Assembly (NCBI GenBank): GCA_013361095.1 | Contig: JAATWA010000001.1 | Location: forward strand, 2,830,501-2,894,500 | Length of the DNA: 64,000 nt | Direction: 5' to 3' | Source of the DNA: Pseudanabaena biceps | Lineage (GTDB): Bacteria; Cyanobacteriota; Cyanobacteriia; Pseudanabaenales; Pseudanabaenaceae | In this document: positions 16,003 through 24,371 of the stretch, piece by piece | How positions within the stretch are numbered: the stretch's first letter is position 1 | Layout of the letters: every line of letters begins with the position of its first letter | Translations under genes and position numbers: made by a program | Notes under the pieces: model-generated | Database searches by the model: none | What the model was told of the DNA's origin: nothing | Seen by the model: the letters and a program-made list of their open reading frames with translations, nothing else

Positions 16003-18618
16003 ATGACTGGATTTGTTGGGCTACACATTCATACCGAATATAGTCTGCTTGATGGGGCAAGCCAAATACCTAACATGGTCGATCGCGCTGTTGAGTTAGG
16101 TATGCCTGCGATCGCCTTAACCGATCATGGCGTTATGTATGGCGCGATCGAGCTAATTAAAGTCTGCAAATCTAGAGGGATTAAACCCATCATTGGTAAT
16201 GAAATGTACGTCCTAAATGGCGACATTACCATACAGTATAAAAGAGAAGAAAAAAAGAAAAAATATCACCAATGCGTTCTTGCTAAAGACACGCAGGGCT
16301 ATCGCAACCTTGTTAAACTAACTTCTATTTCACATTTGCAAGGCTTTCAAGGTAAAGGAATTTTTGCCCGCCCCTGCATCAACAAGGAATATTTGTTGCA
16401 ATATAAAGAAGGGCTAATGGTAACCTCAGGCTGTTTAGCGGGAGAAGTACCACAGGCAATATTAGACAAAAAACCTGACTTAGCTAGAGAAGTTGCAGCT
16501 TGGTATAAAGAACACTTTGGCGATGATTATTATCTGGAAATTCAGGATCATGGCTATCCCGAAGATCGGATTGTGAATGTGGAAATTTGCAAAATTGGTA
16601 AAGAATTAGATATTCGTGTCATCGCCACCAATGATTCCCACTTTGTCTCTTGCTCTGATGTGGAAGCCCATGACGCATTGCTCTGTATCCAAACAGGAAA
16701 GCTAATTTCCGATGAGAAGCGGCTCCGTTATAGTGGCATGGAATATGTCAAGTCCTATGATGAGATGAAACAGCTATTTCGGGATCATTTGGAAGATGAT
16801 GTGATCGAAGAGTCGCTTGCGAATACTCTCCATGCCGCCGCCAAAGTCAAGCCCTATGACTTGATGCGAGATCCGCGCGCGGCTGATTATCCAATTCCTG
16901 AAGGACATACTGCCGATACTTATTTTGAAGAAGTCACATGGCAAGGATTGCTCCAAAGATTTAATGTCAAAACCCATGCTGAGATTTCCCAGAACTATCA
17001 AGAGCGCTTGCGTTTTGAATTGGGAATCATCATGCAAATGGGCTTTGCAACTTACTTTTTGGTGGTGTGGGATTACATTAAATATGCCAGAGATAAGAAG
17101 ATCCCAGTTGGTCCGGGGCGGGGTAGTGCGGCGGGTTCTCTAGTTGCTTATTCTCTCGGTATTACCAATATTGATCCAATTCATCATGGACTTCTCTTTG
17201 AAAGATTTCTCAATCCTGAACGGAAGTCAATGCCTGATATTGATACAGACTTCTGTATCGATCACCGTAGCGAGTTGATTGATTATGTAACGCAGCGCTA
17301 TGGGCAAGAGCGTGTTGCTCAAATCGTCACCTTTAACCGCTTAACATCTAAGGCAGTTCTCAAAGATGTAGGACGAGTGCTAGACGTGTCTTATAGCGAA
17401 GCTGACAAGATGGCGAAGATGATTCCTGTCTCACGAGGCAAGCCCGCTAAGCTAAAGACAATGGTTTCTGAGGAATCCCCAGCACCAGAATTTCGCGATC
17501 GCTACAAAAATGATGCCAAAGTCTTTGAATGGCTAGATATGGCAATGCGGATCGAAGGCGTGAACAAAAGCTCTGGAGTTCATGCGGCAGGTGTAGTGAT
17601 TTCGCCATTTCCCCTTGATGAAGTTGTCCCATTGCAACGCAGCAATGAAGGTCAAGTCGTCACGCAATATACAATGGAAGATTTGGAATCTCTGGGTCTA
17701 TTAAAAATGGACTTCTTGGGATTACGGAACTTAACTACGATCGAGCATACGAGTGAATTAATTCGTGGCAATCAAGATCCGAATTTTCATATCGATGCGA
17801 TCGCCCCTGATATGGACACCGATGCAAATCAAAAGACCTACAAGCTATTAGAAAAAGGCGATCTTGAAGGTATCTTCCAATTAGAATCTTCGGGAATGAA
17901 ACAGATTGTGAAGGATCTCAAACCTTCCAATATTGAAGATATTTCCTCGATTCTAGCGCTCTATCGCCCAGGGCCTTTGGATGCGGGTCTAATTCCGAAG
18001 TTCATTAATCGTAAGCATGGTCGAGAAGCGATCGAATATCAGCATCATACGCTAGAACCCATACTGAATAACACTTACGGAGTTCTTTGCTACCAAGAGC
18101 AGATCATGAAGATGGCACAGGATTTAGCAGGGTATTCCCTTGGTGCTGCGGACTTATTGCGGCGGGCAATGGGTAAAAAGAAACCTGAAGAGATGGAAAA
18201 ACAGCGTTCCATTTTCCTTGATGGCTGCGCCAAAAATGGAATTCGGTCAGAGATTTCCAACGATCTTTTCGATCAAATGGTAATTTTTGCGGAATATTGT
18301 CTCAGTTACGATACATTGGTACGAACTGTGGAATATGGCTTAATGCCTATCGGTAAAATTGTTGAGCATCAAATTGAATGTAATATTTACAGTGTTGATG
18401 AGAATGGTTTTGTCTATACTCAACCGATCGCCCAATGGCATGATCGCGGCAATCAAGAAGTCTTTGAATATGAGTTAGAAAATGGCGATCGCATCAGAGC
18501 CACTAAGGATCATAAGTTCATGACTACTGATGGTGAGATGATGGCGATCAATGAGATTTTTGAGCGTGGGTTAGATTTGCTTTGTTACAGTAAGGATTTT
18601 TCATCAACTTTGCATTGA
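16003..18618 (+). CDS. dnaE: DNA polymerase III alpha subunit, N-terminal half, fused to N-terminal split intein
   Basis: Cyanobacterial dnaE-n, 871 residues. It starts with the PHP domain ([23 protein letters not shown]). The palm catalytic region follows, with [17 protein letters not shown] and [12 protein letters not shown] supplying the Asp residues, then GVHAAGVV and [10 protein letters not shown]. The N-extein ends ...FAEY at residue 765. From codon 766 (18298) the protein is an intein N-half of 106 residues: CLSYDT (nucleophile Cys1), [20 protein letters not shown], and RATKDHKF (block B TxxH). The matching dnaE-c, elsewhere in the genome, would supply the C-intein and rest of the polymerase for trans-splicing. 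The tail after DLL differs from known examples. Confidence 0.95.
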   Translation: MTGFVGLHIHTEYSLLDGASQIPNMVDRAVELGMPAIALTDHGVMYGAIELIKVCKSRGIKPIIGNEMYVLNGDITIQYKREEKKKKYHQCVLAKDTQGYRNLVKLTSISHLQGFQGKGIFARPCINKEYLLQYKEGLMVTSGCLAGEVPQAILDKKPDLAREVAAWYKEHFGDDYYLEIQDHGYPEDRIVNVEICKIGKELDIRVIATNDSHFVSCSDVEAHDALLCIQTGKLISDEKRLRYSGMEYVKSYDEMKQLFRDHLEDDVIEESLANTLHAAAKVKPYDLMRDPRAADYPIPEGHTADTYFEEVTWQGLLQRFNVKTHAEISQNYQERLRFELGIIMQMGFATYFLVVWDYIKYARDKKIPVGPGRGSAAGSLVAYSLGITNIDPIHHGLLFERFLNPERKSMPDIDTDFCIDHRSELIDYVTQRYGQERVAQIVTFNRLTSKAVLKDVGRVLDVSYSEADKMAKMIPVSRGKPAKLKTMVSEESPAPEFRDRYKNDAKVFEWLDMAMRIEGVNKSSGVHAAGVVISPFPLDEVVPLQRSNEGQVVTQYTMEDLESLGLLKMDFLGLRNLTTIEHTSELIRGNQDPNFHIDAIAPDMDTDANQKTYKLLEKGDLEGIFQLESSGMKQIVKDLKPSNIEDISSILALYRPGPLDAGLIPKFINRKHGREAIEYQHHTLEPILNNTYGVLCYQEQIMKMAQDLAGYSLGAADLLRRAMGKKKPEEMEKQRSIFLDGCAKNGIRSEISNDLFDQMVIFAEYCLSYDTLVRTVEYGLMPIGKIVEHQIECNIYSVDENGFVYTQPIAQWHDRGNQEVFEYELENGDRIRATKDHKFMTTDGEMMAINEIFERGLDLLCYSKDFSSTLH
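18298..18618 (+). other. DnaE split intein, N-terminal half (coding segment)
   Basis: In-frame intein segment within dnaE-n. Block A starts Cys-Leu-Ser-Tyr and includes [14 protein letters not shown]. Block B is [11 protein letters not shown], with the conserved Thr and His that activate the first peptide bond. Its length, 106 residues, is close to the ~102-123 of other cyanobacterial DnaE N-inteins. No homing endonuclease is present. Confidence 0.95.
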
Positions 18619-18634
18619 CCTAATACCAATCGAT

Positions 18635-18664
18635 TTTCGATTGCCCTTATGTGGGCAATCGAAA
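18635..18664. repeat. 12-bp hairpin at the dnaE-n / IS630 junction
   Basis: TTTCGATTGCCC-TTATGT-GGGCAATCGAAA, perfect arms, 16 bases after the dnaE-n stop and spanning the first codons of the truncated transposase. It may terminate dnaE-n and looks like an inverted duplication formed when the IS lost its 5' half. Confidence 0.7.
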
Positions 18665-19188
18665 CCAATAATCTGGTGTTTATTGATGAGTCAGGCACAA
18701 ACCTAAATATCGCTAGGACTTATAAAAAGTCAAAGAAAGCAACAAGGGCGCATGACTGCAAACCACACAACAAAGGTAAAAATCTGACCATAATCGCGGC
18801 GATCTCCATTACGGGTGTAATTGCGGCTCTATCATTTTTTGGTAGTAACAATGCGGTAACTTTTTTGTTTTATGTGACTGAGGTACTTGTACCACATCTA
18901 AACGATACGATGGTCGTCGTGATAGACAATCTCAATCTTCACTGTAGCGATGAGGTCAGAACTGCGATTGAAAATACTGGCGCTAAACTGATTTTCTTGC
19001 CCACTTATTCTCCTGATTTATCACCGATTGAGAAGTTTTGGTCAAAAGTCAAATCCATTCTGCGTTCGATTGTTCCGAGAACCACTGAGCAGCTTCATGA
19101 GACTATCACTCTCGCTTTCAATTCTGTTTCCGAATCCGACTTCTTTGGCTGGTTTTATGAATGTGACGCTCGTACCACGCTCATTTGA
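18649..19188 (+). pseudogene. IS630-family transposase, C-terminal half only
   Basis: The open frame of 179 residues contains the IS630/Tc1-mariner-like DDE domain: NNLVFIDESGTNL (first D), MVVVIDNLNLHCSDEV (second D) and IFLPTYSPDLSPIEKFWSKV (E). The N-terminal helix-turn-helix half, about 120-150 residues in the family, is missing. The remnant lies directly after dnaE-n and abuts a decayed DUF350 gene on the other side. No clear terminal inverted repeat is seen on the 5' side. Non-functional unless an N-terminal half is supplied in trans. Confidence 0.85.
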
Positions 19189-19221
19189 AAACCACTATAA
19201 GCAGCAATTCGAGGATAGATG

Positions 19222-19473
19222 ACGCTCACTAACACTAAAACCCCTAACCCGAATAGCCAACAAACTAAGACTACCAATAAATTTCCGCTCTCACCACCAA
19301 GGGCGCTACTCAGGAACAGCAGAGTTATCACGCACAAAAAGCTGGAGATTGAGATTCATGCGCCGAAATAGCTTTTGGTAAGCGAGTTGTCCGAGCCAAA
19401 ATAGAGCAAATCCTAAGAGCAGTTCCATCACTACTAGAGGAATGCGATTTATCTCTTGCCAAATTCTTTCCAT
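19222..19473 (-). pseudogene. DUF350 membrane protein gene, internally deleted and truncated
   Basis: From ATG 19473 the frame reads MERIWQEINRIPLVVMELLL, then GFALFWLGQLAYQKLFRRMN, then LQLFVRDNSAV, the usual N-terminal half of DUF350, and stops at 19306. The continuation LSSALGGESGNLLVVLV is found in another frame, with the intervening VGYYFGL-type helix missing, and is cut at the IS630 remnant. DUF350 is a small multi-helix membrane domain often doubled in one protein. It lies downstream of the DUF4178 / spermidine synthase-like / FemAB-like genes on the same strand, so it was probably the last gene of that operon. Confidence 0.7.
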
Positions 19474-19536
19474 ACTCAAACTGCTCCATTAGTTCTATGC
19501 TTATCCATTGTGTCTACCTTCGGTAGATGCAATAGA

Positions 19537-20580
19537 TTAGAGTTTCTCTAGTAGTCCTATGATTGTATCTGCTAAGCGATCGTAGAAGAAATAGTCATGT
19601 GCGCCGATAGTTTTGGCGATCGCACCGCCAAATTGTTGCTTAAATCGCGAAAACTGAAAATAGGGATGGCTAGAATCGCTAGTGAATCCGTAAAAATCAT
19701 AGATTTTGCAACCTCTGGCTTTCGCTCGTTGTATAGCTGCCCAGTGAATCTCGTAACTCGCCATCACATGGGGATGCTTAACACTGCGTCCGCCATATAG
19801 ATAAGTACAGCGATCGCCCCAATAGATGACGAGGATTGCGGCTAATGCTTCACCTTGCCAGCTAGCGATCGCAATTTCTGCCATATTTGCTTGAAATAAG
19901 GTTTGGCAAAGATTGATAAAAAAGCCGAAGGGTTCACCAAAAAAGTTTTGCCGTTGCGAGGTGTCCCAGAATAGATCGTAAAACAAGGCGATCGCAGCGT
20001 CGTCTTGACGAAATTCGGTAGTTACGCCATAGCGCCCACTGAGGCGCAGATTGTAGCGTCCCTTGGGTTTCATCTGGGCAAGGAGTTGATCGGTCGTCAA
20101 TTGCAGGTCGATCAACAGGGTTTCCGTAGGCATGAGATCGGCAGGTGATCGCACAAAATCGACTGGCAACCAGTACGGTTTGCTTTCCCATAAAGGCTCA
20201 ATGCGTAAGGCGATAATGCTGGTATTAAAGGAAGCGCTATACTCGCAAGCCAACTGTTCGGCAACTTCTAGCAACAACGGCATTCCCCAAGCCGCCCATT
20301 CTGGCGAGAGAATTACCCCTCCTGCGGCTAATAGAATGTTTGCACTGCCCAATTGCGGATAAAGATAGAAGATACAACCGCCAACCAAGTTTTCAGAATT
20401 GGATTCTGGCGTTGCGTCCTGATTACAAAACAATCCATACCGCCAAGTCTGGTAGCCTTGTAATTCCTTAAAATTTGCCCAAGTCCATGACTGCATGAAA
20501 CAGCTATGCAGATTGGCTTTGACCATGCTATCCCAAGCATGGCGATCGCGATCGGATAATAATTCTAAATGGAGCTTCAC
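19537..20580 (-). CDS. FemAB/FemX-like GNAT-fold acyl- or aminoacyltransferase
   Basis: Protein of 347 residues with the FemAB-like double GNAT layout: CFMQSWTWANFKELQGYQ near the start (the QS-W-G signature), MKPKGRYNLRLSGRYGVTTE (residues ~170-190; K-x-R-x-NI-type motif), and a C-terminal ASYEIHWAAIQRAKARGCKIYDFYG followed by FKQQFGG, typical of peptidoglycan-bridge or related aminoacyltransferases. Acceptor substrate unknown. It lies 15 bases from the stop of the upstream spermidine synthase-like gene, so it is in one operon with it and with DUF4178, and upstream of the DUF350 remnant. Confidence 0.8.
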   Translation of the reverse strand: MKLHLELLSDRDRHAWDSMVKANLHSCFMQSWTWANFKELQGYQTWRYGLFCNQDATPESNSENLVGGCIFYLYPQLGSANILLAAGGVILSPEWAAWGMPLLLEVAEQLACEYSASFNTSIIALRIEPLWESKPYWLPVDFVRSPADLMPTETLLIDLQLTTDQLLAQMKPKGRYNLRLSGRYGVTTEFRQDDAAIALFYDLFWDTSQRQNFFGEPFGFFINLCQTLFQANMAEIAIASWQGEALAAILVIYWGDRCTYLYGGRSVKHPHVMASYEIHWAAIQRAKARGCKIYDFYGFTSDSSHPYFQFSRFKQQFGGAIAKTIGAHDYFFYDRLADTIIGLLEKL

Positions 20581-20595
20581 AATTGTCTATAGATA

Positions 20596-22122
20596 TTATT
20601 TGGAATCCGAATTAGCATTCAAATTACATAACCACACAACCCCGATGGTCGTCATGATCATCCCTGTGAATCCCCAACTAAGCCCATCATCACCGCCGCT
20701 GCTTGCAAAGCTAGTAGAGCCTTTGGCAAATACAGAATCAGGAGCAATTAGATTTGCCACTAACATGGTGACTGTGAGGGCAATCAATAATTTCGTGGGA
20801 TTAGAAGGTTGAAAGGATTCGGAACCAATGAGAGCGATATCGTTACGTTCTTCGATGGGTTCCGCTTGATTTCCAGACTTAAGCTTCGTTAATAACTGCT
20901 TGAGATCGGCGATCACCTGAGGTGGCAGATCTTTGCCTCGTGTAATTATGCGATCGAGCAACCGCGGCAAATTAATCTGATCTAAAAGTTGCGGCACGGA
21001 GCCTAACCAAGAAGTAGTCATTCTGGGCGTATGGTAAGGATTTTGCACTGGCAACAGTTTCTGAAAGTCAGGATGTGACTTTTGCATCTGCTCTAACCAC
21101 AGCTTAGCTACCGACTCTAACCGTAGGGGATCGATCGCTAACGATCGCATCCAAGACTGACTGAGGCGATTGATTTCCTGCGCGTCATCGAGATCGAGAA
21201 AGTCTATATTCCGATCCACAGATTCGATAATGTTTAGATCGGGATTGAGCAGATAATAGAGCAATTGTGGCGCTTTCAGGCTATGGATATTAACGGCAAA
21301 ACGCTGATCAGCGATCGCATCGGCAAAGCTAAAAGCGGATAGTAAGGAATCAAGATTAAGCGATCGCAAACCATCGGGTAAATGGATGTTAGTAAGTTCG
21401 GCTTTGGTAATCGCTTGATCGTTAGCAGCTAGCAAAAAGCCCCAATTGCCATAACCATGCTGATGGAACGAGGGAATATGTACCTGCATCGGTTTAGCGA
21501 TTGCCCCTGCACTCCAAATCGTCTGATACATACACCAAAAGCCTAAAGTATTGAGATCGGGAGAGACAGCATTCTCGGCGATGACACCTTGGGGATGGAG
21601 AACTTGGCGGACAAGCTGAAACCATTCCTGACTATGTACGCGGGTTTCTTCGGGAGATGTGGGATAGGTGAAGTCACAGATCACCACATGATAGAGATCG
21701 CTAGATTTAGCTATATTTTGAATGCGATCGCTCAAAAACAAAAAGGCATCTTCGATGTGAATATTAACTTTGTGATCGCTCAAACTATTATGGTTAAAAG
21801 GTGCAAAAACTGTTTTACCTAGTTCTACTACTTCAGGATTGAAGTCTACCAAGTCAATAGAACTCACTTCTGGAAAGCGCAATACATCCCTAGCCGCCAG
21901 ACCATCACCACCACCGCAAATCAATACCCGCAGTCCCTCATTGGCTGAGTTGCCTTGAGCTACAGATAAATCTAAAAACCGTTTTACCGCTAATGCGATC
22001 GCAGGAACGACTAAATATTCATGGTAAATCTGTTCGTCTTCCGTATGGAACTGCAATTCACCGTTGATATAGAAAGCCAATCCGTTCGGACAATGTTCAA
22101 TAAATAATGAAGCAGACATCAC
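20596..22122 (-). CDS. Spermidine synthase-like protein with C-terminal membrane segment
   Basis: Protein of 508 residues. Residues ~1-220 form a spermine/spermidine synthase-type methyltransferase fold: GELQFHTEDEQIYHEYLVVP (the Q-x-DE-x-Y-HE substrate loop), RVLICGGGDGLAARDVLRF (nucleotide-binding Gly motif), SIDLVDFNPEVVELG, and VVICDFTYPTSPEE (the DxxDP-like catalytic region, here DFTYP). The rest is a long alpha-helical extension, ending with two membrane helices around a Gly/Ser-rich stretch, FASSGGDDGLSWGFTG. It is directly adjacent to DUF4178. Membrane tethering suggests modification of envelope-associated polyamines or polyamine-like groups; this is inference. Confidence 0.8.
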   Translation of the reverse strand: MMSASLFIEHCPNGLAFYINGELQFHTEDEQIYHEYLVVPAIALAVKRFLDLSVAQGNSANEGLRVLICGGGDGLAARDVLRFPEVSSIDLVDFNPEVVELGKTVFAPFNHNSLSDHKVNIHIEDAFLFLSDRIQNIAKSSDLYHVVICDFTYPTSPEETRVHSQEWFQLVRQVLHPQGVIAENAVSPDLNTLGFWCMYQTIWSAGAIAKPMQVHIPSFHQHGYGNWGFLLAANDQAITKAELTNIHLPDGLRSLNLDSLLSAFSFADAIADQRFAVNIHSLKAPQLLYYLLNPDLNIIESVDRNIDFLDLDDAQEINRLSQSWMRSLAIDPLRLESVAKLWLEQMQKSHPDFQKLLPVQNPYHTPRMTTSWLGSVPQLLDQINLPRLLDRIITRGKDLPPQVIADLKQLLTKLKSGNQAEPIEERNDIALIGSESFQPSNPTKLLIALTVTMLVANLIAPDSVFAKGSTSFASSGGDDGLSWGFTGMIMTTIGVVWLCNLNANSDSK

Positions 22123-22788
22123 CTACCAACCCCCAAAAATCATCAGAAGAATACCGCCGATAGTTAAGGCCCAAGCCATTAAAAGCTGTAGTGTTTTCTG
22201 CTCTGATTTACTTAAGCCATTACGAGAACTTGTGAAACTCGCCTTCTTTGTATCAGTCTTTACTTCCGAAAAATCCTCAGGATTGACTTTCTTTGTGGAA
22301 TAGAAATGGAGTTCACCATCTTCCCATGCCTCGATCGCTAAATTCCATAAATGGTCTTGATCCCAATAATCCCAAGTAGTGCGAGAAGCTTTTCCTGCAT
22401 CGCTTCTATATGTACCAGCAGTTTGCGACTCAAAATAGAAGTCCTTGCCCAAAGCCCGTAAATGCGGATAGGGTTGCTCGCCTTCACGCATCACTCGCCA
22501 CATCGTAAATTGGATGTTATCGCTAAAGCTATCGCCAGAGACACTAGAACCACTAATTTCTTCCGATAAATACCAGTTAACTAAGGTTGCGGGATTCTCT
22601 GGATCGACTTCTCGCAACAGGTAATAGGATCTAGCACCTGTGGTTTTCAGAAGCCATTCTTCGGTAGCATAGCCGTTATCGTCATCATAGGAACTGTAGT
22701 CCGCAACTTCCCACTGCACACCTCCATAGGTAACGCGATCGCTTGCCCGTAGCTTCTGTAATTGGGCTTGAGTAAACACACTGGGCAT
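22123..22788 (-). CDS. DUF4178 domain protein with C-terminal membrane helix
   Basis: Protein of 221 residues. The DUF4178 fold shows as DRVTYGGVQWEVADYSSYDD, WLLKTTGARSYYLLREVDP, FYFESQTAGTYRSD, TTWDYWDQDHLWNLAIEAWE and GELHFYSTKKVNPEDF. It ends in a single hydrophobic helix, LLMAWALTIGGILLMIFGGW. It sits first in the minus-strand operon, and its stop abuts the start of the spermidine synthase-like gene. DUF4178 commonly co-occurs with DUF350 and spermidine synthase-like genes; its biochemical role is unknown. Confidence 0.8.
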   Translation of the reverse strand: MPSVFTQAQLQKLRASDRVTYGGVQWEVADYSSYDDDNGYATEEWLLKTTGARSYYLLREVDPENPATLVNWYLSEEISGSSVSGDSFSDNIQFTMWRVMREGEQPYPHLRALGKDFYFESQTAGTYRSDAGKASRTTWDYWDQDHLWNLAIEAWEDGELHFYSTKKVNPEDFSEVKTDTKKASFTSSRNGLSKSEQKTLQLLMAWALTIGGILLMIFGGW

Positions 22789-22861
22789 AGAATGAAACTC
22801 TGTGGCTTTGCTAAACTCCTCAGCATAATATAGCGCTTTTCATGCAAGCAAGATATAGAGG

Positions 22862-22892
22862 TTTGTTTTCCCGCCGAAGGCGGGAAAACAAA
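22862..22892. repeat. Hairpin in the divergent DUF4178 / decarboxylase promoter region
   Basis: TTTGTTTTCCCGCC-GAA-GGCGGGAAAACAAA, perfect 14-bp stem with a GAA loop, between two divergent gene starts. Confidence 0.8.
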
Positions 22893-22972
22893 TCCGTACT
22901 TCGCGAGACTGAGAAACGCTATATAGGAGATCGCGAAATAATTCATAAATTCTCAATAAATTCCTATTTTTT

Positions 22973-24073
22973 ATGTCAGACAGGTTGTCTCAGTTTCTTC
23001 ACCGCCTCGATCATTCCTATGACGGCCCCGCACTCCTATTCGATCTGACAATTCTCAAAGAACGTCTTCAGCTATTACGAGAGTTAGGCGATCGCTATAA
23101 TTGCCAGTTCTTAATGCCTGTCAAAGCCTTTAGGCATCCTCTCATTTATCAGATTACTGGCGAAGTACTATGGGGATTTGATATCTCTAACTACAATGAA
23201 TATGCGGGGTTGCCCACTCCTTTAACCAATAAACTGGTGAGTCTAACCGATCCTGCCTTTGATGGTTACGACCTGCAATTCTTCCTCTCCAAACAGAACA
23301 ACTTTAGGATTTATATTGAGACGCTCTCTCAAGCTCAAAAACTGCCATCTCAACAGGTGGATTTTGGGATTAGGCTCAATTCTTCTTCTCTCTTGATTAC
23401 AGAAGATAGCGATCAACCATTGAATAGCTATAGTCGTTTCGGCATATCCGAGCTGACGGAATTAGCCAAGTTTGCCCAGTCCACACCAGATCGTTTTGTC
23501 GGTTTTCACATTCATCATGGCATCCACGAGAATTCCCCAGATACAATCTTGACTTTTGCCCGTCAAGCGATCGCTTTAGCCGATCTCTTTCAACTGCCAC
23601 TTCCGAGCATCGATCTAGGCGGAGGATTAGCAGAGATTGGGTTTTCACAATTGGAATCTCTACTGATAGAACTGCGGTGCTTGGTGCGATCGCCTACAGT
23701 GTTGATATTTGAGGCTGGGAAACTGCTATTTGAAGATATCGGTTTTGCCTATGGAAAGGTGAAGTCGCTACAATGCGATCGCCGTGGTTGGATGATGACT
23801 GTCGATCTATCCAAAAGCTGTCATCTGCGGTGGTCACAGCCGAAACTAATTGTCCCAGATTCCACCTCAGCAACCCAAGTCCCTGTGAGCATTTATGGTG
23901 CTACTTGCAATGAAGGCGATCGCTTAGGCGAGTTTCTAGTTCCTCTTCCCCATGTTCAAGGCAGTCCCTATCAAGAAGGCGATATCGTCGTTTTTAAAAA
24001 TATCAATTGTTACTCAGTTTCTTGGAATACCTCATTTAATGGCATAAAGCCAGCAGAAGTAAAGTTTTTCTAG
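22973..24073 (+). CDS. PLP-dependent group IV decarboxylase (carboxynorspermidine / Orn-DAP-Arg type)
   Basis: Protein of 366 residues with an alanine racemase-like barrel and C-terminal beta domain. Motifs: LMPVKAFRHPLIYQI (PLP Lys, residue ~50), SYSRFGI, FVGFHIHHGI (His stacking on PLP), IDLGGGLAEIG (phosphate-binding Gly loop), FEAGKLLFED in place of the usual EPGR, ATCNEGDRLGE (catalytic Cys and substrate-binding Asp) and YSVSWNTSFNG. Closest in style to carboxynorspermidine decarboxylases. It is divergent from the DUF4178 / spermidine synthase-like operon and is probably its metabolic partner in polyamine formation. Substrate specificity cannot be read off. Confidence 0.75.
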   Translation: MSDRLSQFLHRLDHSYDGPALLFDLTILKERLQLLRELGDRYNCQFLMPVKAFRHPLIYQITGEVLWGFDISNYNEYAGLPTPLTNKLVSLTDPAFDGYDLQFFLSKQNNFRIYIETLSQAQKLPSQQVDFGIRLNSSSLLITEDSDQPLNSYSRFGISELTELAKFAQSTPDRFVGFHIHHGIHENSPDTILTFARQAIALADLFQLPLPSIDLGGGLAEIGFSQLESLLIELRCLVRSPTVLIFEAGKLLFEDIGFAYGKVKSLQCDRRGWMMTVDLSKSCHLRWSQPKLIVPDSTSATQVPVSIYGATCNEGDRLGEFLVPLPHVQGSPYQEGDIVVFKNINCYSVSWNTSFNGIKPAEVKFF

Positions 24074-24088
24074 GTTCTTTTTGTAGGC

Positions 24089-24174
24089 GATCGCTATTAA
24101 TATGAGTCGTGATTTCTAGGCGATCCCATCAACAACCTGATCGCTATTACCGTGAGTCGTGATTTCTAGGCGAT
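24089..24174. repeat. Pair of 36-bp direct repeats
   Basis: GATCGCTATTA-(ATA or CCG)-TGAGTCGTGATTTCTAGG-CGAT occurs at 24089-24124 and 24139-24174 with three differences. A diverged third copy lies at 26399-26434, on the far side of chlE/bchE. The rest of 24074-24371 holds no gene. Confidence 0.8.
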
Positions 24175-24371
24175 TACTTAATAATTATTTGTCTTTGCAT
24201 AGGCGCAAACCATCACAGGCATCGCCAATAGACTCTCCGAACTCAACAACGAAGTTAACAATTTTTGAGTGCCTAATTTCGGATATAAACAGACAATCTC
24301 AACAGACTTTTTGCTGTCAGTCTAACGGTTGAATTGAGAGGCATAAGCAACTTTCGCTTGTTGCTAAAATA

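Noticed and set aside
19155..19337. 60-residue minus-strand frame as a separate gene
   Set aside because: It joins the DUF350 remnant out of frame with IS630-derived sequence, so it is part of the decayed gene and not a new protein.
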